Source of the DNA: Rhodococcus sp. 14-1411-2a
GTDB taxonomy: Bacteria > Actinomycetota > Actinomycetes > Mycobacteriales > Mycobacteriaceae
Reading direction: 5' to 3'
NCBI RefSeq assembly: GCF_002259485.1
Contig: NZ_NPGA01000014.1
Location: forward strand, 310,001 to 374,000
DNA length: 64,000 bases
The notes below the pieces were generated by a model, which was not told the DNA's origin, ran no database searches, and saw only the letters and a program-made list of their open reading frames with translations. The position numbers and the translations under genes are program-made. Below are positions 48,125 to 57,220 of this stretch, piece after piece (the stretch's first letter is position 1; each line of letters begins with the position of its first letter).

Positions 48125-48181
48125 ATGTGAGTGGAACCTCGTAGTGGACTACGAGGTTCCACTCACATGCGGCGGAGCCGC
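48125..48181. repeat. Dispersed palindromic element, copy 4 (perfect), between convergent genes
   Basis: Arms of 21 bp without mismatch (48125-48145 and 48148-48168), core GTGAGTGGAACCTCGTAGT around a GG loop, followed by GCGGC-GGA-GCCGC (48169-48181). It fills the 63-bp gap between the yqeY-like and ponA2 stops. It is the most regular of four copies and could act as a two-way terminator. Confidence 0.8.
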
Positions 48182-50548
48182 TCAGCGAGGTGCCGTGATC
48201 CCAGGGATCGCCGGAATCTGGATGCCCGGCGGTAGGTCCGGGATCTGGATGTTCGGCAGCGCGGGTGCCGGAGCCGGAGCAGGTCGAACCGAACCGTCAC
48301 TGACGTAGATAGTGATGTTCGATCCGGGGACCGCCGAACCCGACGGGGACGTCGACACCACGGTGCCGCGAGCCGCCTGGTCGGCCGTGGTGGCCACCGT
48401 CACCTGGAAGCCTGCGCCCTGCAGAGTCGATGTCGCCGACGACTGGCTCTGGCCGGTCACGTCGGGTACCTGGCCGTTGGCCGAGCCGCGGACGTACTTC
48501 TGGTCGACGGGTGGCAACGCGACGGGTCCGAAGTTGGTGGCGATCGGTGTCATGGCGTCGAACCACGTTCGAGCCGGCTCGTTACCGCCGTACAGGTTGC
48601 CCGAGCTGCATGGCCGCAGCGGGAACGAACAGATCTCGCTCGGCGTCGGTGAGTCACCGTACGTGTACACGGCGGCGGCGTAGTTGTTGGTGAACCCGAG
48701 GAAGCCGGACGACCTGTTCGACTCGGTGGTGCCGGTCTTGCCTGCCATCGGCAGGGTCCAGCCGGCGGAGCCGGCCGCTGCGGCGGATGTGCCGCCCGGC
48801 TGATCGTCCTTGCTCATGGCATTGGCGAGGGTGTTCGCCAGTCCGGGCTCGACGACCTGCTCACACGCCTGGTGAGCAACCGGAACGGGCTTGCCGTCGC
48901 GGTCGAAGATCGAGTCGATGGGGGTGGGCGGGCACCACATGCCACCCGAGGCCAACGTGGCAGCCACGTTGGACAGCTCCAGCGGGTTCACCCAGGTCGG
49001 TCCGAGGGTGAACGAGCCGAGATTCTGATCCTTCTGGAAATCGGCCATGGACTGGTCGGTGCCCGACGAGCCGGGGTCGTTGTACGACCGCAGGCCCAGG
49101 CGAACGGCCATGTCGACGGTCGGGGTGACGCCGACCGACTCGATCAGCTTGACGAACGCGGTGTTGGGGGACTGCGCCAACGCGTCGGTGATGGACAACG
49201 ACGCCGGGTAGTTGCCCGCGTTCTCGACGCAGTAGGTCGCTGCCGGGCAGTTCCGTGCACCGCCGTCGCCGACGCCCTTGACCTCGACGCGCCTGGGCAC
49301 CTGCAGCGTCGCGCTGGTTCCCAGTCCGCGCTCCATCGCCGCGGCGGTGGTGAAGATCTTGAAGATCGAGCCCGCACCGTTGCCGACCAGCGAGTGCGGC
49401 TGTGGCTGCACCGTCTCGTCGTCGTCGGCATTGAGGCCGTAGGTGCGGCTGCTGCCCATGGCGAGAACTCGGTGCTGGTCCTGGCCCGGCGCGACGACGT
49501 TCATGACGGTGGCGACGCCGTCGAGGTTCGGACTGGTGTTCTCCACCAGAGCGGCCTTGGTGGAGTTCTGTACCGCGGGGTCGAGCGTCGTGCGGATGAG
49601 GTACCCGCCCTTGTCGATCTGTTCCTGGCTGATTCCCGCCTCGGCCAGGTACTGCAGTGCGTAGTCGCAGAAGAATCCGCGGTCGCCTGCCGCGATGCAT
49701 CCGCGGGGCAGGGTCTGGGGAACGGGCAGCACACCGAGCGGCTCGGACTTGAGCGCGGCGAGCTCGTCGGCGCGTTCGGGGAGGTTCTGGATCATCGTGT
49801 CGAGCACGGTGTTCCGGCGCTCGAGCACGCCCTCCTCGTTGGTGTACGGGTTGAGTGCGGAGCTGGACTGCACCATGCCTGCGAGCATCGCGGCCTGGAC
49901 GGCGCTGAGCTGGCTCGCATCGATACCGAAGTAGGTCTGGGCGGCGTCCTGGATGCCGAAGGACGCGTTGCCGAACGGAACGAGGTTGAGGTACCGGGTG
50001 AGGATCTCGTCCTTGGTCAGTTCCTTGTCGAGCGTCAACGCCATGCGGATCTCGCGGATCTTGCGAGCGGGCGTCGTCTCGATGGCCGCTCGGCGCTCGG
50101 CGTCGGTCTTGGCCACCACGAGCAGCTGGTAGTTCTTCACGTACTGCTGATCGATGGTGGATGCGCCCTGCTCGACCTGCCCGCTGGTGGTGTTGGTCAG
50201 GAACGCACGGAGCGTGCCCTGCCAGTCCACGCCCTGGTGTTCGGCGAAGCGGCGGTCCTCGATCGAGACGATGGCGAGCTTCATCTCGTTGGAGATCTGG
50301 TCGCTCGGCACTTCGAATCGACGCTGCTCGTACAGCCAGGCGATGGGATTGCCGTTGACGTCCGTCATCGTCGAGACGGCAGGCACTGCGCCCTCCACCA
50401 ACTCGGCCGAGACGTTGTCGACGGTATCGGCGGCGCGGTTGGAGGCGTACCCGAACCCACCGGCCAAGGGGAACATCACGCCGGCGAGCAATGCACCGGC
50501 GAGTGCTGAACATCCGGCGAGCTTCGCCACGGTTTTTCCAACTGACAC
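48182..50548 (-). CDS. ponA2: Bifunctional penicillin-binding protein PonA2
   Basis: 788-residue class A PBP building peptidoglycan outside the membrane. One N-terminal membrane helix (LAGCSALAGALLAGVMFPLA), a glycosyltransferase domain with SIEDRRFAEHQGVDWQGTLRA and EQGASTIDQQYVKN, a transpeptidase domain with SIFK (active Ser), SPN and KTGT motifs, then one PASTA domain (GQVPDVTGQSQSSATSTLQG) and a Pro-rich tail. The GTG at 50548 is the likeliest start; no clear ribosome site precedes it. Divergent from whiB4 as in M. tuberculosis (Rv3682/Rv3681c), where PonA2 serves stress survival. Confidence 0.92.
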   Translation of the reverse strand: MSVGKTVAKLAGCSALAGALLAGVMFPLAGGFGYASNRAADTVDNVSAELVEGAVPAVSTMTDVNGNPIAWLYEQRRFEVPSDQISNEMKLAIVSIEDRRFAEHQGVDWQGTLRAFLTNTTSGQVEQGASTIDQQYVKNYQLLVVAKTDAERRAAIETTPARKIREIRMALTLDKELTKDEILTRYLNLVPFGNASFGIQDAAQTYFGIDASQLSAVQAAMLAGMVQSSSALNPYTNEEGVLERRNTVLDTMIQNLPERADELAALKSEPLGVLPVPQTLPRGCIAAGDRGFFCDYALQYLAEAGISQEQIDKGGYLIRTTLDPAVQNSTKAALVENTSPNLDGVATVMNVVAPGQDQHRVLAMGSSRTYGLNADDDETVQPQPHSLVGNGAGSIFKIFTTAAAMERGLGTSATLQVPRRVEVKGVGDGGARNCPAATYCVENAGNYPASLSITDALAQSPNTAFVKLIESVGVTPTVDMAVRLGLRSYNDPGSSGTDQSMADFQKDQNLGSFTLGPTWVNPLELSNVAATLASGGMWCPPTPIDSIFDRDGKPVPVAHQACEQVVEPGLANTLANAMSKDDQPGGTSAAAAGSAGWTLPMAGKTGTTESNRSSGFLGFTNNYAAAVYTYGDSPTPSEICSFPLRPCSSGNLYGGNEPARTWFDAMTPIATNFGPVALPPVDQKYVRGSANGQVPDVTGQSQSSATSTLQGAGFQVTVATTADQAARGTVVSTSPSGSAVPGSNITIYVSDGSVRPAPAPAPALPNIQIPDLPPGIQIPAIPGITAPR

Positions 50549-50693
50549 AGAGCACAGCGTACGTGGGTGTGGCTCGGACCGGCAGAGGCCTGCATGCGCC
50601 GTGTGCTGCGCCCCTGCTCGGGACGGCCGTACCAGAAATGTGACCCCGCCGTCTTGCATTCGGGGCTCGCTTTACCTAAATTATTGAGCACGG

Positions 50694-50709
50694 TGTGATT
50701 CGCATAACA
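50694..50709. promoter_or_regulatory. Candidate Crp-type site in the ponA2-whiB4 gap
   Basis: TGTGA-TTCGCA-TAACA, one mismatch from TGTGA-N6-TCACA. It lies in the 277-bp divergent region, which otherwise contains promoter-like TAGAAT (whiB4 direction). Weaker than the site at 10560. Confidence 0.35.
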
Positions 50710-50783
50710 CTTGATAATGAATGTGGGGCAGCTCCTAGAATTTGTGCTTCGCCTGACGAGGTACAAACTGCTTCGAGCCTCCG

Positions 50784-50804
50784 GGACGTCCAGCGAGGAC
50801 GTCC
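50784..50804 (+). promoter_or_regulatory. Hairpin in the whiB4 leader
   Basis: GGACGTCC occurs twice, 5 bases apart; each is itself palindromic and together they form an 8-bp stem ending 21 bases before the whiB4 ATG. It could affect ribosome access or be a protein-binding site. Confidence 0.4.
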
Positions 50805-50825
50805 GCAACGCAAAGGGGTATCCGC

Positions 50826-51149
50826 ATGCACACGACAACCGCGCCGACGCGACTCGATGTAGAAGAAGCCGAGGCACGCATCGCCTGGGTGTCGCACGCC
50901 CGTTGCAAGGGCACTGACCCGGACCAGCTCTTCGTCCGGGGTGCAGCGCAGCGCAAGGCCGCAACCATCTGCCGGCACTGCCCGGTACTCATGCAGTGCG
51001 GTGCGGATGCCCTCGACAATCGAGTCGAGTTCGGTGTTTGGGGCGGCATGACGGAACGCCAGCGCAGGGCGCTGCTCAAGCAGCACCCCGAGGTCGACTC
51101 CTGGTCCGAGTTCTTCGAGACCCAGCGTCAGCAGCAAGCAGCCATCTAG
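50826..51149 (+). CDS. whiB4: Iron-sulfur redox regulator WhiB4
   Basis: 107-residue Wbl protein. Four Cys at 27, 49, 52 and 58 hold a [4Fe-4S] cluster (ARCKGTD, ATICRHCPVLMQC), followed by the beta-turn GVWGGMTERQRRALL. In mycobacteria WhiB4 senses oxidative stress and NO and condenses DNA in its oxidised form. Divergent from ponA2 as in M. tuberculosis. The 5' region has a hairpin and a candidate Crp-type site. Confidence 0.95.
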   Translation: MHTTTAPTRLDVEEAEARIAWVSHARCKGTDPDQLFVRGAAQRKAATICRHCPVLMQCGADALDNRVEFGVWGGMTERQRRALLKQHPEVDSWSEFFETQRQQQAAI

Positions 51150-51171
51150 TCGCCTGCCGGGCAGGGCCGAT

Positions 51172-52302
51172 TCAGCCTTTGCGAGTCAGCTGATCGGCCA
51201 CTGCACGCAGCGCGGCGAGGTCGGAGACCTCGAACGGCAGTGACGGAACACCGACGATAGGCACGCGGGGGTGCGCACCGGTGAACCGGCGAAGCAACCG
51301 CACCTCACGCGCTGCCGTGACGGCGCGCTGAGCGTGGATCCGGAGGACAGCGGCGGTCAGATCCGCACCCGGGTCGTCGATCCGATCGAGTAGATCGGCC
51401 GCCGTCGCGGCGTGATCCGCCTGCACCGACGACAGCGTCGGGTGCGTTCGGTTCACCACCAACCCGGCCAGGGGCATCTTCTCCGCAGACAAGCGCTCCA
51501 CGAAGAAGGCCGCCTCGCGCAGCGCGTCGGGTTCTGCGGCAGCGACGACGAGGAAGCTGGTGCCGTCCTCGCGAAGCAGCTGGTAGGTACGCGTCGCCCG
51601 CTCGCGGAACCCGCCGAACATGGAATCCAGTGATTGCACGAAAGCTGATGCGTCGGACAGCATTTGGCTGCCGATCACGGTGGAGACGCCGCGCATGGCC
51701 AAGCTCATCGCGCTGGTGACCACGCGGGTGATGCCGCGGCCGGGAGCGGTGAGCAGCCGGATGAAACGGCCGTCGAGGAACGAGCCGAGTCGCTGCGGTG
51801 CATCGAGGAAGTCCAGTGCGTTGCGCGACGGCGGAGTGTCCACCACGATCAGATCCCACGACGAGTCCAGGGACAACTGCCCCAACTTCTCCATCGCCAT
51901 GTACTCCTGTGTGCCCGAAAACGACGACGCCACAGTCTGATAGAACGGATTGGCCAGCACCTGCTCGGCCTTCTCCGGCGTCGAGTGCTCGATGACCATC
52001 TCGTCGAACGTGCGTCGCATGTTCAGCATCATCGCGTGCAGTTCACCCTTGGCACCGGCACCCAACTTCACCGGCTGCGGGCTGTTGTCGAGATCGCCGA
52101 GACCGAGAGCCTGAGCCAGGCGACGGGCCGGATCGATCGTCAGCACCACCACCCGCCTACCCTGCTCGGCAGCGCGCAGCGCCATCGCAGCCGCGGTGGT
52201 GGTCTTGCCGACTCCGCCGGCCCCGCAGACGACGACGATCCGCGACGTGGGATCGGTCAGGATGCGGTCGACATCGAGTTCGGTTGCTACTGGTCGAGTC
52301 AT
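51172..52302 (-). CDS. Get3/ArsA-like ATPase, distal subunit
   Basis: 376-residue P-loop ATPase of the anion-transporting/ArsA-Get3 class. Deviant Walker [18 protein letters not shown] (about residue 26), switch [14 protein letters not shown], and [12 protein letters not shown] (switch II). It matches Rv3680 by order. In M. tuberculosis the Rv3679-Rv3680 pair (described as bacterial Get3-like) forms a complex involved in stress tolerance, not arsenite export. No ArsB-like channel is near. It overlaps its partner by 4 bases. Confidence 0.88.
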   Translation of the reverse strand: MTRPVATELDVDRILTDPTSRIVVVCGAGGVGKTTTAAAMALRAAEQGRRVVVLTIDPARRLAQALGLGDLDNSPQPVKLGAGAKGELHAMMLNMRRTFDEMVIEHSTPEKAEQVLANPFYQTVASSFSGTQEYMAMEKLGQLSLDSSWDLIVVDTPPSRNALDFLDAPQRLGSFLDGRFIRLLTAPGRGITRVVTSAMSLAMRGVSTVIGSQMLSDASAFVQSLDSMFGGFRERATRTYQLLREDGTSFLVVAAAEPDALREAAFFVERLSAEKMPLAGLVVNRTHPTLSSVQADHAATAADLLDRIDDPGADLTAAVLRIHAQRAVTAAREVRLLRRFTGAHPRVPIVGVPSLPFEVSDLAALRAVADQLTRKG

Positions 52303-53306
52303 CGGACACCCTGTTCTGCAAGCTTGGCGGCGAGCTCGTACAACCCGCCGAGATCGACACCATCGGCCAACATCGGCAGCGACATCCGCGCGACGTCGAG
52401 TTCGTCGAGCGTGGTTGCGCTCTCCACCTGAGCCGAGAGCGTTGCCGCGTGCTCGATCGATTCGGTGAGCAACCCCGCGAAGTCCGCCTCGGACAACGTG
52501 ATTCCTGTCTTGGCGAGACCGTCCTGAATGGCGACGGCATCGATCTCGCCCTCGGCGATGGCCTCGAGCGACTCGGCCGGCAGGTAGGTCGGTTCGGTGC
52601 GATTGACGATGACCGCGCCGAGTCGAAGATCTGCCGCCTCTAGCTCACGCACCGCGTCGGCCGTCTCCTGCACCGGCAGCGCCTCGAGCAGTGTCACCAG
52701 GTGCACGACGGTGTCGGCCGAGTGCAGCAACCGCACCACGCCCTCGCTCTGCGAACGAACCGGTCCGCCCTTGGCCAGGTCGGCCATGGCCTTGGTGACG
52801 TCGAGGAAGTTTCCGATGCGTCCGGTCGGCGGCGAGTCGACGACGATCTCGTCGTAGGCCCGGTTGCCCTTCTTGTCGGTCCGCACCACACATTCCTTGA
52901 CCTTGCCGGTCAGCAACACGTCGCGCAGACCCGGTGCGATGGTCGTCGCGAACTCGATGGCGCCGATCTTGCGCATCGCGCGGCCGGCGAAGCCGAGGTT
53001 GTAGAACATCTCGAGGTATTCGAGGAACGCGGTCTCGATGTCGATGGCCAGTGCGTAGACCTCGCCGCCGCCGTCCGCCGAGGCGACGCGTGTCTCCTTG
53101 GGCGGAAGCTGCGGCACGTCGAACAGCTGCGCGATGCCCTGCCTGCCCTCGACCTCCACCAGCAACACCCGTCGACCACCGGCTGCAAGCGCCAGTGCCA
53201 AGGCGGCAGCGACCGTCGTCTTGCCGGTCCCGCCCTTACCGGATACGAAATGCAGCCGCGCGGCATCTGCCTTCGCCGGCCATCCCTCTTCGTTCGCTAT
53301 GCCCAC
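52299..53306 (-). CDS. Get3/ArsA-like ATPase, proximal subunit
   Basis: 335-residue partner ATPase. Walker [18 protein letters not shown] near residue 22, [14 protein letters not shown] as switch I, and [15 protein letters not shown] as switch II. The probable GTG start at 53306 precedes GIANEEGWP. Upstream member of the pair with the 51172 gene and co-transcribed (ATGA-type overlap). Matches Rv3679. A role in protein targeting, by analogy to Get3, is inferred. Confidence 0.88.
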   Translation of the reverse strand: MGIANEEGWPAKADAARLHFVSGKGGTGKTTVAAALALALAAGGRRVLLVEVEGRQGIAQLFDVPQLPPKETRVASADGGGEVYALAIDIETAFLEYLEMFYNLGFAGRAMRKIGAIEFATTIAPGLRDVLLTGKVKECVVRTDKKGNRAYDEIVVDSPPTGRIGNFLDVTKAMADLAKGGPVRSQSEGVVRLLHSADTVVHLVTLLEALPVQETADAVRELEAADLRLGAVIVNRTEPTYLPAESLEAIAEGEIDAVAIQDGLAKTGITLSEADFAGLLTESIEHAATLSAQVESATTLDELDVARMSLPMLADGVDLGGLYELAAKLAEQGVR

Positions 53307-53351
53307 ACCCCGACCATATAGAGGTCGTCCCCGGGCGTCCGACCGAAGTGT

Positions 53352-54731
53352 CTAACTCTGCTCGGAGTGTCGGCGGAGTCGGTCGACCAATCCCTGGGTG
53401 TACGCGTCGAGATTCGGTACTGCGTCGGGACAGGCGACCATCGCGATCGTCACCACGTCGCCCAGGCCGAAGATTCCGTGGTTGAGACACCGGCCGTCTT
53501 CGAGGAACGGAAAGCCTGCCGAGAAACGCGCGACGGCACCATACAGCTCGAGGTCCGCGCGGCCACGGTCGACACTGACGACGGTCGTCTTGGCACCGAC
53601 GTGCGACGGAGAGCGGTCGTGTTGTCGGAATCGGCGTCCCTGTACGAATTGGACGATCGGTGCAGGCACTCGCTCGTCCGCGCGCGCGACGCGGAGCAAC
53701 GGTGCCGCCGTCACCCTGGCTCGTTCGGCCGCGAGCGACCGAGTGATCAGCTCGGCTCGCTTCGCGATATCGGGTTCTCCGACGTGGAGGTCGACCGTTC
53801 CGACCACCGCTCGATTCGCTGCCGGCCACTCCACGTCGCGCGGTAGGGCCATCGGGACGAACGCCGCGACGGTGCCTCCGGTCGCGGACAGCGGCTCGTC
53901 GCCGTCGCCGTCGCCGTCGCCGAGATATTGGTTGAGGCACGAGCCGACGGCACACAGAGCGGACACCGTGACCGACGCGGCACCCGCGCGGACTTCCGTC
54001 TTCTGCATCGGCACTATGCGAACGACTCGATACGGCCCCACGGCCTGGTTCAGCGCCGTGGCCGGCACCGAGGGCGGGCCGGGCTGCGACCCCCGGTACG
54101 CGCGAACAGCTCGACGGGCCTCCCACCGCGATCGAACGAGATCGACCGGTGCGCGCACCACCGCACCGAGAGTGCTCGAAACGGGATTCTCTCGCTCGGC
54201 AGTGAGATTCGGCGACGGTGCCGCGCCCGGCGCGGATATTGGCTCGGACACTGGCTCGAACAGTGCGCGTACCATCCTCGATACGCCCAGCCCATCGGTC
54301 AGGGCGTGCCCGACCTGCAGTATCACCACCGTCACCGCACCCTGCATCATCGGAGCAGAACCGATTCCACGGACCACGTGCAGGTGCCAGGAGTGCTCTC
54401 GGAGATCGAGACGAGTGCGGAGCAGGTCGCCCATCAAGATCTCGAAGTCGGCCCAGGGCGCACCGCCGAGATCGTGATCCGACATCCGCTCGGACAGCGG
54501 GGACGTATCGGGTACCCATCGCGGGTAGTCCAGATTCAGTGGCGCCTCCCGGAGCCGCAGTCCCAGGCCGGGGACCAGCGGTGCCCGGGCCTCCATGTGG
54601 GCGACGATCTCGTCGAACGAGGGCGCGGGGCGTTCGACCGAGTCGAACGCCGTCAGGGAGAACTGGTCTCGAGAATCACCGCGGTCACGCGCGAAGTGAT
54701 AGATGGCGTCCTTGATATCGAGCCGATCCAT
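53352..54731 (-). CDS. WS/DGAT-like acyltransferase with altered active-site motif
   Basis: 459-residue protein of the wax ester synthase/diacylglycerol acyltransferase-like fold: the N-terminus has the typical long helix and LGLRLREAPLNLDYPRWV, the mid part VVILQVGHALTDGLGVSRMVRALF, the C-terminus GVGLGDV-like FGLGDVVTIAM. The catalytic HHxxxDG reads GHALTDG, losing the first His but keeping the general-base His and DG. The ATG at 54731 gives MDRLDIKDA. It is inserted between the ATPase pair and DUF4177 relative to the mycobacterial order. It may be an active divergent acyltransferase or a degenerate one. Confidence 0.72.
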   Translation of the reverse strand: MDRLDIKDAIYHFARDRGDSRDQFSLTAFDSVERPAPSFDEIVAHMEARAPLVPGLGLRLREAPLNLDYPRWVPDTSPLSERMSDHDLGGAPWADFEILMGDLLRTRLDLREHSWHLHVVRGIGSAPMMQGAVTVVILQVGHALTDGLGVSRMVRALFEPVSEPISAPGAAPSPNLTAERENPVSSTLGAVVRAPVDLVRSRWEARRAVRAYRGSQPGPPSVPATALNQAVGPYRVVRIVPMQKTEVRAGAASVTVSALCAVGSCLNQYLGDGDGDGDEPLSATGGTVAAFVPMALPRDVEWPAANRAVVGTVDLHVGEPDIAKRAELITRSLAAERARVTAAPLLRVARADERVPAPIVQFVQGRRFRQHDRSPSHVGAKTTVVSVDRGRADLELYGAVARFSAGFPFLEDGRCLNHGIFGLGDVVTIAMVACPDAVPNLDAYTQGLVDRLRRHSEQS

Positions 54732-54788
54732 GCGACGACTGTAGTTCCGGCACCGCATCGGTGGAACCGAACGATAGGCTCAACAGTC

Positions 54789-54956
54789 ATGAGCGAAAAG
54801 ATCATCTGGGAGTACTTCACCGCGCCGGTCCTGATTCACGCCACCAAGCAGATTCTCGACAACTACGGCTCCGAGGGCTGGGAGCTCGTCACGATCATGG
54901 CGGGACCCAACGGCGGAGACACGTTGGTCGCGTACTTCAAGCGCCCGAAGGTCTGA
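54789..54956 (+). CDS. DUF4177 small protein
   Basis: 55 residues, beginning MSEKIIWEYFTAPVLIHATKQILDNYGSEGWELVTI and ending AYFKRPKV. The EGWELV segment and length are typical of DUF4177 proteins (Rv3678A position). It lies 6 bp before the RidA-like gene and shares its transcript. Function unknown. Confidence 0.88.
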   Translation: MSEKIIWEYFTAPVLIHATKQILDNYGSEGWELVTIMAGPNGGDTLVAYFKRPKV

Positions 54957-54962
54957 GCGCGC

Positions 54963-55421
54963 GTGGCGAATTGGAGCGAACGACTGTCCGAGCTGGGCAT
55001 CGAGCTGCCCGACGTCGTCCCGCCGCTGGCGGCGTACGTCCCGGCGGTGCAGGTGGGCTCGCTCGTCCACACCTCCGGCCAGTTGCCGATCGTGGACGGA
55101 AACCTGACGTCGGTGGGCAAGGTCGGCGGCGACGTCACCGCTGAGGACGCCACCGCAGCGGCGCGCCTCTGCGCCCTGAATGCGCTCGCCGCCGTGCACG
55201 CGCTCGTCGGCATCGATTCGGTGGCCCGAGTGATCAAGGCGGTCGGCTTCGTCGCCTCCGCTCCGGGATTCACCGGCCAGCCCGGGGTGATCAACGGGGC
55301 GTCGAACGTCATCGGTGAGATCTTCGGCGATGCGGGCAAGCATGCGCGCTCGGCCGTGGGTGTCGCCGAACTGCCACTCGGTGCTTCGGTGGAAGTGGAG
55401 CTCATCGTCGAACTGCGCTGA
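54963..55421 (+). CDS. RidA/YjgF-family protein
   Basis: 152-residue enamine/imine deaminase-like protein. The signature is present: VQVGSLVHTSGQLPIVDGNL, ALNALAAVHALVGIDSVARVIKAVGFVAS, and ARSAVGVAELPLGASVEVELIVELR with the conserved Arg for substrate carboxylate and the LP-x-GA-x-VE motif. It removes reactive 2-aminoacrylate-type intermediates from PLP enzymes. Starts GTG, 6 bp after DUF4177 (Rv3678c by order). Confidence 0.92.
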   Translation: MANWSERLSELGIELPDVVPPLAAYVPAVQVGSLVHTSGQLPIVDGNLTSVGKVGGDVTAEDATAAARLCALNALAAVHALVGIDSVARVIKAVGFVASAPGFTGQPGVINGASNVIGEIFGDAGKHARSAVGVAELPLGASVEVELIVELR

Positions 55422-55466
55422 CGCGCAGTGGTGTGGCTAGGTGCCCTCTGGGGCACTCAACCACGC

Positions 55467-55508
55467 CACTGGGGCGCAGCCGCACATGTCACTGGGGCGC
55501 AGCCGCAC
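55467..55508. repeat. 23-bp-period direct duplication at the end of the Gfo/Idh gene
   Basis: CACTGGGGCGCAGCCGCAC occurs at 55467-55485 and 55490-55508. The second copy encodes the last residues (SAAAPQ) and stop of the oxidoreductase gene; the first lies just outside. It looks like a short slippage duplication. Confidence 0.7.
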
Positions 55509-56343
55509 TGATCACTTTCTGCAGGTGTAGGCCTCGGTGTACCGAGCATTCGTGATCGACACCCTTGTCGACCGACTCGAGGAATTCGTCCAGCAGGACG
55601 GCGAAGCAGTCGGTCGACGAGGTCGAGCGGTCGGTGAGGGTCTCGACTCCGTCGGTGCCGCTGAGCTCGATCCGCATCAGGGACGGCATGATCGGCGTCC
55701 GCAGCGACAACTGCACGGTGCTCGTTGCACCGCCCTCGTGCTCGAGCACCACGGTCCAACTGTCCGACGCCACCTCACGGTGCGAGTAGGCAACGCGCGC
55801 AATGGTTCCCAGTGCGGCGTCGAGCAGATCGAACACGTGTGGGCCGATGTCGAGGATCGCCCCGTCGTCGTGTCGCCACTGCGAGTTCGCGTACGCCCCG
55901 CCGAGGACGGCACCGGAGAACCAGGTACCCGAACCCGCTGCCCACGGTCGCCCGGCGACCGCGTCGAGGAATTGCCTTGTCTCCGGGGCGAACCGGAGCG
56001 TCAGCGTCACCATCGAGCGGACGCCTGCGGCCGTCACTGCCGCGGCCAGTTCCTCGGCCTCGGCCACTGTTGCGGCAATCGGCTTGTCCAGCAACACATG
56101 TTTGCCTGCCTGCACCGCGCGGAGTGCGTACCCGGCTTGCACGGCCGGTGGTACCGCGAACGCCACCGCATCGACGGCACCCAGCAGGTCGTCGAACGAT
56201 TCGAAGACCGGTGCCCCCAGCTCGGCTGCCGCTTCGGGTCTGCGTGCCCATGCTCCGGCGAAGTCGATGGCGGGATGGGCGAGTAGCGAGGGGGCTTGAG
56301 TCTTACGGGCCCAGGGCCCAGCTCCGACGAGTCCGACCTTCAT
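55489..56343 (-). CDS. Gfo/Idh/MocA-family oxidoreductase
   Basis: 284-residue NAD(P)-dependent oxidoreductase. Rossmann start VGLVGAGPWARKTQAPSL (residues 3-20), then HVLLDKPIAATVAEAEEL with the EKP/DKP-type Lys, and C-terminal alpha/beta domain with WRHDDGAILDIGPHVFDLLDAALG (Asp/His of the active site region). It likely oxidises a sugar or inositol derivative. It is inserted between RidA and the metallo-beta-lactamase gene relative to the M. tuberculosis order. Its divergent neighbour lies only 58 bp away. Substrate unknown. Confidence 0.87.
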   Translation of the reverse strand: MKVGLVGAGPWARKTQAPSLLAHPAIDFAGAWARRPEAAAELGAPVFESFDDLLGAVDAVAFAVPPAVQAGYALRAVQAGKHVLLDKPIAATVAEAEELAAAVTAAGVRSMVTLTLRFAPETRQFLDAVAGRPWAAGSGTWFSGAVLGGAYANSQWRHDDGAILDIGPHVFDLLDAALGTIARVAYSHREVASDSWTVVLEHEGGATSTVQLSLRTPIMPSLMRIELSGTDGVETLTDRSTSSTDCFAVLLDEFLESVDKGVDHECSVHRGLHLQKVISAAAPQ

Positions 56344-56401
56344 GAATATCGACGGTAGTCCTCCTGGACACGGCGTGGAGCAGGCGACCTACAGTACTTT
56401 C

Positions 56402-57193
56402 ATGGCCGACTCGAACCCCCAGCATCCCGCGTACGGACTTCTCCGGCAGGTGACGCCCACCGCGTCGGTTCTGCTCGCCGACAACCCGGGCAAGATGACG
56501 CTCGACGGGACGAACACCTGGATTCTGCAGGCACCGGGGTCGGACGAATGCATCGTCGTCGATCCCGGGCCGAAGGACAAAGCTCATCTCGACGCCGCCG
56601 CCGCGTCGGGCACGGTGGTGCTGACGCTCGTCACTCATCGACACGCGGATCACACCGGCGGACTGAAGCGGTTCCACCGCAAGACGGCGGCGCCGGTGCG
56701 TGCGGTAGGGGAGAAGTTCCTGCACGGGGGCGGCGCAACGCTGGCCCACGGCGAGGTCATCGAGGCAGCCGGGCTGCGTATCGAGGTTCTGCACACGCCA
56801 GGTCACACCGCGGATTCGGTGAGTTTCGTGTTGGACGACGCGATCCTGACGGGAGATACCGTCTTGGGTCGCGGCACGACGGTGCTGGACCCGAAGGACG
56901 GTTCGCTCGCGGACTATCTGCAGTCGTTGGACCGGCTCGAGGCGGCCGGTGCGGGGAAGACGGTACTTCCCGGGCACGGGCCGGAGTTGCCGGACACCGC
57001 CGAGGTGGCGCGAGCGTATCGCGCCCACCGTCGGCAGCGGCTGGATCAGGTTCGCTCGGCGCTCGCCGAGATCGGCGAGAACGCGAAACCGATGCAGGTG
57101 GTACGGCACGTCTATTCCGACGTGGACAAGAAGTTGTGGCCGGCTGCGCGGATGTCGGTCAAGACGCAGCTGGCCTACCTCCGCGAGAGCTAG
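56402..57193 (+). CDS. Metallo-beta-lactamase-fold hydrolase
   Basis: 263-residue MBL-fold enzyme with TLDGTNTWIL (family start), VTHRHADHTGGL (HxHxDH), HTPGHTADSVSF, LTGDTVLGRG (third ligand Asp) and LPGHGPELPD. The C-terminal helical part resembles LACTB2-like nucleases and glyoxalase II relatives. The ATG at 56402 begins MADSNPQHPAYG and is preferred over 56342. It corresponds to Rv3677c, next to crp. Substrate is uncertain: thioester, RNA or other. Confidence 0.9.
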   Translation: MADSNPQHPAYGLLRQVTPTASVLLADNPGKMTLDGTNTWILQAPGSDECIVVDPGPKDKAHLDAAAASGTVVLTLVTHRHADHTGGLKRFHRKTAAPVRAVGEKFLHGGGATLAHGEVIEAAGLRIEVLHTPGHTADSVSFVLDDAILTGDTVLGRGTTVLDPKDGSLADYLQSLDRLEAAGAGKTVLPGHGPELPDTAEVARAYRAHRRQRLDQVRSALAEIGENAKPMQVVRHVYSDVDKKLWPAARMSVKTQLAYLRES

Positions 57194-57220
57194 CGAGCAG
57201 CTGTCTCGACGGAACTCGGC

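Noticed and set aside
48125..48181. The perfect 21-bp inverted repeat as insertion-sequence ends
   Set aside because: The arms are separated by only 2 bases and no transposase is near; it belongs to the dispersed 3'-end element group.
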